From contig NZ_CP104302.1 in NCBI RefSeq assembly GCF_025215495.1, forward strand, positions 1,860,001-1,924,000: a DNA stretch of 64,000 nt. Direction: 5' to 3'. Source of the DNA: Mycolicibacterium brumae. Its GTDB lineage: Bacteria; Actinomycetota; Actinomycetes; Mycobacteriales; Mycobacteriaceae. Within the stretch, counting starts at the first letter, position 1, and every line of letters starts with the position of its first letter. Under the pieces are notes generated by a model. It was not told where the DNA came from and ran no database searches. It worked only from the letters and a program-made list of their open reading frames with translations. This document shows, one piece after another, positions 25,583 through 33,755 of this stretch. A program made the translations under genes and the position numbers.

Positions 25583-25612
25583 CTGAACTCTTTTGTCACG
25601 GTGACGATCTGA
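25583..25612. repeat. GAACTC-TTTTGTCACGGTGACG repeat (copy 4)
   Basis: The palindrome GTCACGGTGAC (25595-25605) overlaps the stop codon and last codons of the TetR gene at 25596. GATCTGACGCCGG follows as in copy 1. Confidence 0.6.
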
Positions 25613-26204
25613 CGCCGGGGGCGGTTTGGACCGCCTGGATTGCCGCGGTCGCGAGACGCTCGGCGAACGCGTGGTCGGCAGGCTGTCGAGTGAGTAGATG
25701 CCGGAAATGGATCGGCGCCACGAGAAGTTCCATGAGGGCACGCCCGTCGGCGTCCGCTGGCAGCTCGCCGCGCTCGGTCGCCCGCGCCAGCATCGGCAGG
25801 ATCTCCTGGAATCGGCTGGCCCAGAACGTCTCTCGCGCCTGTCGGGTCGCTTCTGATTCTGGAATGTAGGCGAGCGTCCGCGTGAGCCCATCCCCCAGCG
25901 GGGTGTTCAGATAGTCGATGAGCTCGCTCGCGAAGGTGCTGAGGTCGCCATGGAGGGTTCCGGTGTCCGGCACCCGCAGCGTCCGCTGGCTGGCAGCCAG
26001 GAGGGCGTCGACGACCAGGTTCTCGCGGGTCTGCCAGCGCCGATAAATCGTGCTGTCTCGGACGCCCGCGCGACGACTGATCTCCGGGATGCCGATCTTG
26101 TCGACGCCGCCCTCGATCACCATCTCGAGCACGGCCTGATGGACGGCGTCGCGCACGCGCGCTGACCGCCCCCCAGGGCGCCGGACCGTCTCGGCATCAC
26201 TCAC
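25596..26204 (-). CDS. TetR/AcrR-family regulator
   Basis: A 202-residue regulator. N-terminal HTH: VRDAVHQAVLEMVIEGGVDK, then GIPEISRRAGVRDSTIYRRW (about residues 40-60). The C-terminal ligand domain resembles the TetR_C_11-type. It is divergent from the hydrolase operon starting at 26306, which it probably represses. Oppositely oriented TTAATGCAGAAAA (26214) and TTTCTCTGCAATAA (26271) motifs lie between. Its stop codon lies inside the copy 4 palindrome, so the last residues may have been altered by that repeat. Confidence 0.87.
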   Translation of the reverse strand: MSDAETVRRPGGRSARVRDAVHQAVLEMVIEGGVDKIGIPEISRRAGVRDSTIYRRWQTRENLVVDALLAASQRTLRVPDTGTLHGDLSTFASELIDYLNTPLGDGLTRTLAYIPESEATRQARETFWASRFQEILPMLARATERGELPADADGRALMELLVAPIHFRHLLTRQPADHAFAERLATAAIQAVQTAPGVRSSP

Positions 26205-26213
26205 ATGGACATC

Positions 26214-26284
26214 TTAATGCAGAAAACTTGCGTTTGTGAATGTCGGCCCGTACCGTTCCGGTAACGCAGATTTCTCTGCAATAA
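26214..26284. promoter_or_regulatory. Divergent operator pair between TetR gene and hydrolase operon
   Basis: TTAATGCAGAAAA (26214-26226) and TTTCTCTGCAATAA (26271-26284) are near-inverse copies; the second contains the perfect repeat GCAGA-TTTC-TCTGC (26266-26279). Position between divergent genes suggests TetR binding sites. Confidence 0.4.
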
Positions 26285-26305
26285 GAACGCATGGAGGTTC
26301 CCCCG

Positions 26306-27646
26306 ATGTCTGTCTCCGATCTCGCCCAACGATTCCTGGTGACCGTCTGCGCCCTCACCAAAACGACGGAGGCGGCCACCCACAGGCTTGGACCGACACC
26401 GTTTCTGCCGCGACTGTTCGTCGACCGGTTCACCCACCTCGGCGGCATCTCGCACGAGACATTTCGCGCCCAGTTGGAGGGCTGCCGATCATTCGAAGAC
26501 GCGTACTGGGCCGACTACTGGGAGACCTTCGCGAACCAGCAGCTCGCGGTTGCCGACGCCGCGCTCAGCCGGCTGGGCGGACCGCGTGCCAGTGAGTTGA
26601 TCGACGGCAGCGCGGTGGATGTGGGCAGACTGGGTGAACTGCTTGCTCCGGCGGCGACGATCCTGTCCGAACGCGGGCCGATCGCAGATCCGGATGCTGT
26701 GCAGCGCTTCTGCGAGGCGAACCCCGCGCACAAAGACGCCGCGGTCGCGCTCGACGGTCTGATCAAGGCGATGGTCTACGAGTTCGCCGCGGCATGGCCG
26801 GGCTGGAGCCCGCTGCGGTTGCGCGCCTACGAGCGATCCCACACCCTCGGCGAGATCCTGCTGACCGCGTTGGCCCCCGTGATGGGTGTGATGATCGAGC
26901 GGGTGGACATCCCCTTCGGCGGCGATGACCGGGTGCGCGGCTACTTGATGATCCCTGACGGCGTGACCAATCCTCCGGTCGTGCTCATCACCAACGGCGT
27001 CGAGGGCAGCCTGGCCGAAGCGTTCCTGCCGCTTCTGAAATACCGGGCCGAAGGTCTGGCGATGTTCGTCATGGAGATGCCGGGCACGTACTCCTACCGC
27101 GAACCGCTGTCGCCTGCTGCTGAGCGCGTGTACACGACGGTCATCGATTTCCTGGCCGATGAGTCTCGCCTGGACGGCGAACGTATCGGTATGGTCGGGC
27201 TCAGCTTCGGCGCCTACTGGGCCACGCGTATGGCGGCGGTCGACGGACGCTTGAAGGTCGCCATCGCCAACGGAGCGCCGACAAGCCGAAGCTTCCAGCC
27301 GCTTGGATCCATCGGGCTGCCCGAGATCATGGTGTCGACTCTCCGAAACGCCACCGGCGCAAAGACCATGGCGGGCACGGTGAAGCGGCTCGCGGCGATG
27401 TCGCTCGCCGACTACTACTCGCGAATTCCCATCCCGCTGTTGGTGATCAACGGCGCCGAGGACACCCTCGTGAGCACCCAGGACTCGATCGACATCGCCA
27501 TCGGCGCTCCGCAGGGGCAGCTGGTGCTCTACGCCGACGACGATCACTGCGCGATGGGCCATTCCGATGAATGGATGAGACTGTCGCAGGATTTCCTCCG
27601 CAGGCACCTACTGCCCGTCGGCGATAACCCTGCGGCCCGCTCGTGA
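26306..27646 (+). CDS. Alpha/beta hydrolase, FrsA/DUF1100-like
   Basis: A 446-residue hydrolase. An N-terminal helical cap of about 200 residues precedes the alpha/beta core (PPVVLITNGVEGSLAEAFLP). The nucleophile elbow is MVGLSFGAYWA (GxSxG, Ser), the acid is in NGAEDTLVS and His in DDDHCAMGH. The start was set at 26306 because GGAGG (26291-26295) upstream is its ribosome site; the ATG at 26291 overlaps it. First gene of a coupled operon (overlap 4 bp with the next gene). Substrate not deducible; dienelactone- or ester-like compounds are likely. Confidence 0.82.
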   Translation: MSVSDLAQRFLVTVCALTKTTEAATHRLGPTPFLPRLFVDRFTHLGGISHETFRAQLEGCRSFEDAYWADYWETFANQQLAVADAALSRLGGPRASELIDGSAVDVGRLGELLAPAATILSERGPIADPDAVQRFCEANPAHKDAAVALDGLIKAMVYEFAAAWPGWSPLRLRAYERSHTLGEILLTALAPVMGVMIERVDIPFGGDDRVRGYLMIPDGVTNPPVVLITNGVEGSLAEAFLPLLKYRAEGLAMFVMEMPGTYSYREPLSPAAERVYTTVIDFLADESRLDGERIGMVGLSFGAYWATRMAAVDGRLKVAIANGAPTSRSFQPLGSIGLPEIMVSTLRNATGAKTMAGTVKRLAAMSLADYYSRIPIPLLVINGAEDTLVSTQDSIDIAIGAPQGQLVLYADDDHCAMGHSDEWMRLSQDFLRRHLLPVGDNPAARS

Positions 27647-28134
27647 CCCGGGCGGTGATTCGGCGGCTGCTCAACCGCGCCGGGCGCCGGATCGACGCGC
27701 AGATCGACACCGGTGCGGGCTGGCAGGATACCGAGGCGCTCCCCTGGCAGGCGCCATTCCACTCGGAATTCGAACTCGCGCGCTACGAAGGTCAACCCGA
27801 GCACGCAACGGTGCTTCCGGTGTGTCCCACATCTTTTCGCGACTTCATGGTCTTCGAGAAGCACGCGATCGACGCCGCCCGCGGACTCACTCGACGATTC
27901 ATGCCTGCGATCTATCCGGTGGCACGCGCCTTCGAACGAGTGACCGGCCGGACGTTCCCGCCGTTTCGCCCGCACACGTTGTGGTACCGCCAGCCGATCT
28001 ACTACATGTCCAATGCCCTCACGCTCATCCCGTCCGGGGTGCCGGTGTCCCCGCCGGCGTACACCACGGCACTCGACTTCGAACTCGAGCTCGGTGTCGG
28101 CGTCATCGAGCATCTCATCGGAGGCGCCGAATGA
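27643..28134 (+). pseudogene. Fumarylacetoacetate hydrolase-fold protein, truncated
   Basis: Residues 1-155 read like the N-terminal region of a FAH-superfamily protein (LPVCPTSFRDFMVFEKHAI, then PHTLWYRQPIYYMSN and PPAYTTALDFELELG). The catalytic FAH barrel that normally follows, with its metal-binding Glu/Asp residues, is absent: after ELELGVG only VIEHLIGGAE precedes the stop. About half the usual length is lost. Still sits in the operon with ATGA overlaps on both sides, so an internal deletion joined it cleanly to the MBL gene. Confidence 0.75.
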
Positions 28135-28823
28135 AGATCGACCAGGTGTCTGATTCGGTCTATGTGGTGGCCGGCACAAACGTCAACTGGGCGCTGATCA
28201 GCAGCGGGTCCGGTGTGACGCTCATCGACGCCGGCTATCCGGGCGACACGGCCGATGTTCTGAAGTCGGTGCGTGAGGTCGGGCACAGGCTCGAGGACCT
28301 CTCCGCGGTCCTCATCACCCACGCGCACCTCGACCACATCGGCGCGATCCCCGCCCTCGTCGAAAGCGTCGGCATGCCGGTTTACACCGGCGGCGCCGAA
28401 GTGCCGCACGCCCGCCGCGACTACCTGGAGCAGATCACACCGAAGGACATGATCCGACAACTCTCCACCGCCCGAGGCAGGCGATGGGTAGCTCAAACGT
28501 TGAGGGCTGTTCGCGGGGGTATGGCGACCACCATCCCGTCGGCCGCCAGCGTCGACGACGTGGTCTTGCCTGGTGGGCTCACGCCAATTCCGACACCAGG
28601 GCACACCACCGGCCACACGGCGTACCTCTTATCGGCCGAGGGCGTGCTGTTCTCCGGTGACGCTCTGGTCACCGGACACCCGCTGAGCCGACGTTCCGGT
28701 CCGCAAGTGCTGCCCGCGGTGTTCAATCACGACGAAGCCCAAACGCTGGCCAGCGCGCGGCTGCTCGCCAACCAAACCGCTCGAACGATCGTTCCCGGCC
28801 ACGGGCCGGCGATCCATCAGTGA
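28131..28823 (+). CDS. MBL-fold metallo-hydrolase
   Basis: A 230-residue metallo-beta-lactamase-fold hydrolase. Zinc ligands His64, His66, Asp68, His69 (THAHLDHIG) are present, with later GHTTGHTAY His, FSGDAL Asp and PGHGP His. ATG at 28131 overlaps the truncated FAH gene by 4 bp. No signal peptide. Probably a thioesterase- or lactonase-like enzyme in the operon's catabolic route. Confidence 0.88.
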   Translation: MKIDQVSDSVYVVAGTNVNWALISSGSGVTLIDAGYPGDTADVLKSVREVGHRLEDLSAVLITHAHLDHIGAIPALVESVGMPVYTGGAEVPHARRDYLEQITPKDMIRQLSTARGRRWVAQTLRAVRGGMATTIPSAASVDDVVLPGGLTPIPTPGHTTGHTAYLLSAEGVLFSGDALVTGHPLSRRSGPQVLPAVFNHDEAQTLASARLLANQTARTIVPGHGPAIHQ

Positions 28824-28890
28824 CCGCCGAGCCCGAACGGACGTCGCTCACCCAGACTACGCGGCAGATCACCGGCTTAAGGTGGGCGGC

Positions 28891-29340
28891 ATGCCCCCAA
28901 GCAGTGAGCGGTATCGGCGCAGGGTCAACAGGTTCAACCGACTGGTGCTCGCCCTGCAGCGTGCCGGCGTCGGTCTGGGCCGGGTGCAGATCCTCACAAC
29001 CATCGGGCAGCGCACCGGACAACCACGCAGCATTCCCGTGGGGGTGGTCCTCATCGACGGCCAGCGCTACCTGATCCAGGCCTACCCAAACGCGGCATGG
29101 GTGGCCAACGCCCGTAAAACACCGACCGCCACCCTGGCGCACGGCCGACGCTCGACCAACATCAGGCTCGTTGAAATGCCCGTCGAAGAACGTCGCCCGC
29201 TATTGGCCAGACACCTGCAGGGAAGCCCTCCGCGCGTGGGAAAGCTGCTCGTCACCACTGGCCTGGTCGATGATCCCTCCCCCGACGCCATCGCAGCCGC
29301 CGCAGATCGAATCGCGGTCTTTCGCGTTGAAACCGCCTGA
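28891..29340 (+). CDS. Deazaflavin (F420)-dependent nitroreductase family protein
   Basis: A 149-residue split-barrel protein of the Ddn/FDOR-A type that uses F420H2, common in mycobacteria. Motifs: ILTTIGQRTGQPRSIPVGV, then DGQRYLIQAYPNAAWVANARKTPTATL with the conserved W-N-x-R. ATG at 28891 with AAGGTGG upstream was preferred over GTG 28882. Single-gene unit after the hydrolase operon. Substrate unknown; quinone or nitro-compound reduction is usual for relatives. Confidence 0.87.
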   Translation: MPPSSERYRRRVNRFNRLVLALQRAGVGLGRVQILTTIGQRTGQPRSIPVGVVLIDGQRYLIQAYPNAAWVANARKTPTATLAHGRRSTNIRLVEMPVEERRPLLARHLQGSPPRVGKLLVTTGLVDDPSPDAIAAAADRIAVFRVETA

Positions 29341-29347
29341 GAGACAG

Positions 29348-30046
29348 TCACGCGCCCGACTCCAGGTCCCCCACGTAACTGGCGAAGCCGCCCTCGACCC
29401 GGGACGTCTCACGGCCGGAGGTGCGCACATTCGTCTGGTGGGTGGCGATCCACCGCGTCGTCACCCGCTTGATCCGGGCCACCAGGTCGACGTCTTCGTC
29501 GCTGTCGAGTTCGCGGAATCCGCCCGCCAGCAGATACGTGTCTGCCCGGACGCCGAGGTTCGCGCCGTGCACATGCGGGTGGTTCTCGTTGAGGTGGTAT
29601 TCCCGGAGCCACAGCCGGTGCTGATCGTCGGTGAGGCCGAATGGCGTCACCGTTCCGATCACCGCGTCGTGCGCCTCGGCCAGCCGCAGTTGCGTCTCCA
29701 GCCACGTCGTCGGCACCACGGTGTCCGCGTCGGTGTTGGCGATCCAGACCTCGTCGTGCCGGTATCCCGCGTCCTCGCAGGATGCGAGGACCGCGGCGAC
29801 CCCGGCTTTGCGTGCCGCGCCGACGCAACCGGCGTCGACCGGCAGCACCTGGATGGGAAGCTCACGTAGGACGGCGACGCTGTCGTCGGTGCAACGGTCC
29901 AGCACGATGGTGACACCGCAGGACACCTCCGGCCGAGCCGCGCCAATATGCTCGACGGCCGCCAGCAGGCCGCGCACGCAGGCCTGCAGGTGGCGCTGCT
30001 CATTGTGCGCCGGAACCACGATCTCGACACGCCTGACTGAACTCAC
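29348..30046 (-). CDS. Glycosyltransferase family 2
   Basis: A 232-residue GT-A fold enzyme. It begins at a GTG (30046) overlapping the preceding gene's stop; the longer open frame upstream is a shadow. VEIVVPAHNEQRHLQACVR opens the nucleotide-binding domain, IANTDADTVVPTTWL holds the metal-binding DxD and FRELDSDEDVDLVARI resembles the catalytic ED. No membrane segments, so cytosolic. Third gene of the ACAD / PIG-L-methyltransferase / glycosyltransferase operon, an uncharacterised set that looks dedicated to making a modified sugar-containing metabolite. Confidence 0.87.
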   Translation of the reverse strand: MSSVRRVEIVVPAHNEQRHLQACVRGLLAAVEHIGAARPEVSCGVTIVLDRCTDDSVAVLRELPIQVLPVDAGCVGAARKAGVAAVLASCEDAGYRHDEVWIANTDADTVVPTTWLETQLRLAEAHDAVIGTVTPFGLTDDQHRLWLREYHLNENHPHVHGANLGVRADTYLLAGGFRELDSDEDVDLVARIKRVTTRWIATHQTNVRTSGRETSRVEGGFASYVGDLESGA

Positions 30047-31398
30047 GAATCCCCCTGTTCGCGGTGAACCGACACCGGCGCTCCCCACACATCGATGAGG
30101 AGGTCGGCGTCGGCGTAGTGGGCGCGCAGCGGCAGGTCGAACACCGCGGCGGCTTGCGCGTGGACGGTGGCGCCGTCCAGCGGAATATCGGTGACCGGGC
30201 CTTGCCAATGCGCCAGCAGGATCTCGCCACCGTCGCGGAGTCGCCGCCTCACCGCCCGCAGGGTGGCGAGGAGTTCGCACCCGTCGAGGAAGTACCCGAC
30301 CTCCGAGACGATGATCGCGTCGAACAACCCGGACGGCAGGTCGTCGGGCGCCGCCCCGTGCGCCCAGCGCACCGCAACCGGCCTGATGCGCGCGACTCGC
30401 AGCGCCGTCTCACTGGCGTCCATGGCCACCAACTCGTCGGCACGACCGGCGAGCCGCTCGGCGAGTTGCCCGGTGGCGCAGCCGATCTCCAGCATCCGCT
30501 TGTAGTGGGCACGCCCCAGGCAGGCCTGCACGAGATCGAACCGGCGCCGTTCGTAGAGGCTGTCGTCGAAGCGCCACGGGTCATCCTCGCCGTCGGCGAA
30601 CATGGCCTCGAAGGGCTGCGCCACCAGATCGCGGGCCCGGCCGGGTAGCACGTCCTCGCGAACCCGGTCGGCAAGCTCCGTCGTGTCGGGGACCACGACG
30701 GTCTCAACGACCCGAGCGGCCCGCCGCAACACCGACGACCCCACAATGGGATCACCATCGGGTGAATGCAATTGGCTGACATAGCAACTCAGCGCACGAG
30801 CCTTCGAGTGCCGACCGTGCAGCGTCGGAGTGAGGATCCGAAGCCGCGCCCAGTCCATCTCCTCCGGCGTCGCCCAGTGCCACAACCAGATCGGATAGTG
30901 CAGCAGCGCCGCCCCGCGCTCGCCGGCCGCCGTCAGGGCCGCACGAGCGACGGCGTCGTGGTCGCCGTGCCCGTCGCATTCAACCGGCGCCAGCACCGTC
31001 GTCCGCGCGTCGATGACCGACGCGATCCGCCGGCAGATCTCCGATTCGTGTTCTGCGAGAACGGCGTCCGGGAAATCCCACCACACCATCGAGATCCCCG
31101 GCCCGAGCGCGGAGACCGCCTGCTCGCCCTCCGCGCGCCGGATCGACACCGGATCCCCGCCGCCGTAGGTCAAGAAAATGACCGTGACATACACGCCGGC
31201 CGCAGCCAGATCCGACAGTGTTGCGCCGATCGCCAGCGTCTCGTCGTCCGGGTGCGGGGCCAGGACGACGACGCGCGGGTGGCGCTTCAGGATTGCGTCC
31301 AGGTCAAGTCGAGGAACGTCGTCCCAGCCCGGGTGCAAGAGCCACTCGGACTCCTTGCAGCCTGCGTCGCGGTGGCTGAACGGGCGCGGCTCACGCAT
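30043..31398 (-). CDS. Fused PIG-L deacetylase and SAM-dependent methyltransferase
   Basis: A 451-residue two-domain enzyme. N-terminal PIG-L/LmbE deacetylase: VVVLAPHPDDETLAIGATLS (zinc motif PHPDDE) and VECDGHGDHDAVA, removing acetyl groups from N-acetylglucosaminyl substrates. From about residue 280 a NodS-like class I methyltransferase: MLEIGCATGQLAERLAGRAD, then LVAMDASETAL and FDAIIVSEVGYFLDG. The start at 31398 overlaps the upstream stop by 8 bp; an ATG at 31419 would add 7 residues. A GTG overlap links it to the glycosyltransferase gene. Confidence 0.88.
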   Translation of the reverse strand: MREPRPFSHRDAGCKESEWLLHPGWDDVPRLDLDAILKRHPRVVVLAPHPDDETLAIGATLSDLAAAGVYVTVIFLTYGGGDPVSIRRAEGEQAVSALGPGISMVWWDFPDAVLAEHESEICRRIASVIDARTTVLAPVECDGHGDHDAVARAALTAAGERGAALLHYPIWLWHWATPEEMDWARLRILTPTLHGRHSKARALSCYVSQLHSPDGDPIVGSSVLRRAARVVETVVVPDTTELADRVREDVLPGRARDLVAQPFEAMFADGEDDPWRFDDSLYERRRFDLVQACLGRAHYKRMLEIGCATGQLAERLAGRADELVAMDASETALRVARIRPVAVRWAHGAAPDDLPSGLFDAIIVSEVGYFLDGCELLATLRAVRRRLRDGGEILLAHWQGPVTDIPLDGATVHAQAAAVFDLPLRAHYADADLLIDVWGAPVSVHREQGDS

Positions 31399-32482
31399 CG
31401 AGGTGGCCCGCGTCATCAAGGATCAGCTGGCCCAGCTGCGCCAGATCGCGCTCGCCGTGATGCTGACGCAGGTACACGGTCAGATCTGCGACTCGCCGGG
31501 CGTAGCCCTCGTCGCCGACCAAGGGTCCCGGGCCCAACGCGTGCCCGGCGATCTGCTGGACCGCTTCGGCCGCCCGGGCGGTGACCGCCCGCACCCGCTG
31601 GGCCAACAGATTCGCGGTGGCGCCGGCGCTCCCGGCGTCGATCTCGCGCGCCGACGCCTCTAGGCACGTCGCGGTGGCGAACATCAGCTCGTCGGCACTT
31701 CCCAACTGCGCCAGCACGATCCGGTCCCCCGCGTGGGTGCGGGCATAGTCCCTCAAGGCCTCCAGCAGGCCAAACGCGATGCCGTACCAGACTGCGGCAA
31801 CCCCTATGCCGCCCCAAGCGAAACCGGGCCGCTCCAGATACCAGCCGGATTCGCCGACCGGCGCCGCCGGAGCGGCGTCCATGGCGATCGGCCCGCTGGG
31901 CACCGCGACCAGCCCGCGCGCCACCCAGTCGGCGTCCAATGTGGCGATGACGGCGGGATCCAGCCGGACGGCGAACGCGCGACGTTCCCCGTCGGAGACA
32001 TGGGCGGTGACGATCGCGTGCGAGAGCTGTCGAGACAGTGAGCACCAGGGTTTGACGCCGCTCAGCGTCCAGCCGGGACCGTCCGAGGTCGCCTGAAGGC
32101 GATGCCCGGGGGCGTGGGCGGCGTAAACGCCCCAGGTGGACTTCTCGTCGGCGCCGATGTCCTCGATGACGGGTCCCAGGCCTGCCTGGTCCAGAATGGC
32201 TCGGGCGTCCAGGTGCGGCTCCACCGCGCGGGCGGCGGTCGCGTCGACGGCGCCGAGACTGGCGAGGGTCCGCAGGTAGCCCAGGGTGTGGCCGGTCCCG
32301 GGCTGGCAGCCCTCATTGGCCAGTGCTGTGGCGAGCGTCAACGCGCCCGCCACGTCAGGTTCTCCGTCGGCCAGGACCTCGGCCGCGAAGCGGGACCGAA
32401 GACCCGGATCGACGAGGCGCCCAGCCACGGTGCTCTCGCCGGCTGTCACCGCACTGATATACCCCGGCGGGCGCGGTTTCAA
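31391..32482 (-). CDS. Acyl-CoA dehydrogenase homologue
   Basis: A 363-residue protein with the acyl-CoA dehydrogenase layout: helical N-terminal domain (ALTLATALANEGCQPGTGHT), mid beta-domain (GWTLSGVKPWCSLSRQLSHAIV) and C-terminal helical bundle (ADELMFATATCLEASAREID). It is shorter than typical enzymes and the usual catalytic Glu segment near the end is not recognisable, so the reaction may differ (for example a flavin monooxygenase-like role). First gene of the three-gene operon, overlapping the PIG-L fusion. Confidence 0.78.
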   Translation of the reverse strand: MKPRPPGYISAVTAGESTVAGRLVDPGLRSRFAAEVLADGEPDVAGALTLATALANEGCQPGTGHTLGYLRTLASLGAVDATAARAVEPHLDARAILDQAGLGPVIEDIGADEKSTWGVYAAHAPGHRLQATSDGPGWTLSGVKPWCSLSRQLSHAIVTAHVSDGERRAFAVRLDPAVIATLDADWVARGLVAVPSGPIAMDAAPAAPVGESGWYLERPGFAWGGIGVAAVWYGIAFGLLEALRDYARTHAGDRIVLAQLGSADELMFATATCLEASAREIDAGSAGATANLLAQRVRAVTARAAEAVQQIAGHALGPGPLVGDEGYARRVADLTVYLRQHHGERDLAQLGQLILDDAGHLDA

Positions 32483-32522
32483 GCGTGGTCGGGAGCCCCG
32501 GCGCGCGGGTGTCTCTTTCCGC

Positions 32523-33143
32523 TCACAGCCCGAGCAGTACGTCGACGTGCAGCGGTGCGCACAGGTCGATCAACCACAGCTGGTCGGATCCGGTGGCGAA
32601 AAGCCTTGCGAACGTGGCGTCCTGGACGACCGCGCCGTCGCACCGGTCGCCGAAGAACACGTAAGCCCGCGCGTCGTCGCAGAGCCTCGACATCCACACC
32701 AAGCCGTCGAACCCGGCATCATGCGCGGCGCGGGCCCAGGCAACGGTGTCGGGATAGGTGTCGGCGCCGCCAGCGGTGAGTTCGGTGTCGCTGACCTTGA
32801 GCCGGCGTAGCCCAAGCCCATGCAGAACGCCGACCCGTACCGGGCGGGTCAGCCGCAACCGTGCCATGACGGTCCGGCCATACGCGTCATACGGGAGGAC
32901 ACCGCCGCTGACCGGAATGTCGTGCAAGAGCGTTTCGGCGATTGCGGCCTCTTGGGTGGCCGCCGCGTACAGGACCGGCACCACCGGATCCCCGAAGAAG
33001 GCGAAGCGGGTAGCGGATCCGAACCCGGGGTTGAACGTCGTGGCGGTGCGCCCCTCGGCCGCGGTGAACACCCGATACAAATGGGTCCCGGCGTCCAGCG
33101 TTGCCGACTGCGGATTGAAAGGAATCGGTGGCGCAGGGGTCAC
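32523..33143 (-). CDS. RES-domain toxin (NAD+ phosphorylase-like)
   Basis: A 206-residue RES domain protein, the toxin half of RES/Xre pairs such as M. tuberculosis MbcT, which destroys NAD+. The conserved Arg-Glu-Ser signature positions are seen in HLYRVF, AIAETLLHD and the C-terminal half. GTG start at 33143 overlaps the antitoxin stop; upstream frame belongs to that gene. Regulated with the antitoxin from the promoter near 33690. Confidence 0.9.
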   Translation of the reverse strand: MTPAPPIPFNPQSATLDAGTHLYRVFTAAEGRTATTFNPGFGSATRFAFFGDPVVPVLYAAATQEAAIAETLLHDIPVSGGVLPYDAYGRTVMARLRLTRPVRVGVLHGLGLRRLKVSDTELTAGGADTYPDTVAWARAAHDAGFDGLVWMSRLCDDARAYVFFGDRCDGAVVQDATFARLFATGSDQLWLIDLCAPLHVDVLLGL

Positions 33144-33649
33144 CACTGGACTGTCCAGGCCGACCGGGCCGCACGCACGACCCGCTCGGGATCGCTGGCC
33201 AGCAGATCGACCGGACGCATTCCGTCGAGATACGTGGTTGGAGCGCACAGCCACTGCACGACGCCACTGTCCGACCATTGCGCTTCCCCAGCGAGGTCCC
33301 GCAGAACGCGGATCACCGGCAGGGGCCGCCCATCGGCGCCGAACTGGAATCCCGGATAGAGCGACTGACGCCCGCGCGTGATGGCCAGCAGCGCTCCGTT
33401 GCGGCGGGCTGCCACAGCCAAGTTGCGCGGAGCGGTGGATCGGGAGCCCAACCGTTTGCCTGTTTCAGTGCTGGTGAGCAGTCCGAACTCGGCCTCGATG
33501 CGGTCGTAGAGGTTCCGCTCGGCCTGCACGGCGCGCGCGATAGCCGGCTCGGTGTAGACCTTCACAGCGTCCAGCGCGTCACCGAGAGCAGCCGCGCTCT
33601 CCCTGATGCGCTGCGCGACGTCGACAAAGTTGTCATATGCGGCGGTCAT
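33140..33649 (-). CDS. Antitoxin of RES toxin (MbcA/Xre-like, DUF2384)
   Basis: A 169-residue protein. The N-terminal region is helical and DNA-binding-like; LLTSTETGKRLG with SRSTAPRNLAVAARRNGALLAI precedes the toxin-binding DUF2384 region (FQFGADGRPLPVIRVLRDLA, WLCAPTTYLDGMRPVDLLAS). It is directly upstream of and overlaps the RES gene. GCATGT repeats surround its -10 box, suggesting autorepression. Confidence 0.87.
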   Translation of the reverse strand: MTAAYDNFVDVAQRIRESAAALGDALDAVKVYTEPAIARAVQAERNLYDRIEAEFGLLTSTETGKRLGSRSTAPRNLAVAARRNGALLAITRGRQSLYPGFQFGADGRPLPVIRVLRDLAGEAQWSDSGVVQWLCAPTTYLDGMRPVDLLASDPERVVRAARSAWTVQW

Positions 33650-33680
33650 GGTTTACCCACTCGACGTAAGTGCGAATAGT

Positions 33681-33711
33681 GCATGTCCAGAATAACGCAT
33701 GTTTCGCATGT
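33681..33711 (-). promoter_or_regulatory. RES/Xre promoter with three GCATGT repeats
   Basis: GCATGT occurs at 33681-33686, 33697-33702 and 33706-33711. On the reverse strand TATTCT (33689-33694), a good -10 hexamer, lies between the first two. The repeats are probably antitoxin binding sites. prfC starts to the right at 33756. Confidence 0.5.
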
Positions 33712-33755
33712 CCGGAGAAGTCACCCGGGAGACGTCGCCTACGATCTGAGTCGAT

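Noticed and set aside
25345..25599. Long N-terminal extension of the MazE antitoxin
   Set aside because: The extension contains a signal peptide and part of an Excalibur domain, which belong to a different, broken gene.
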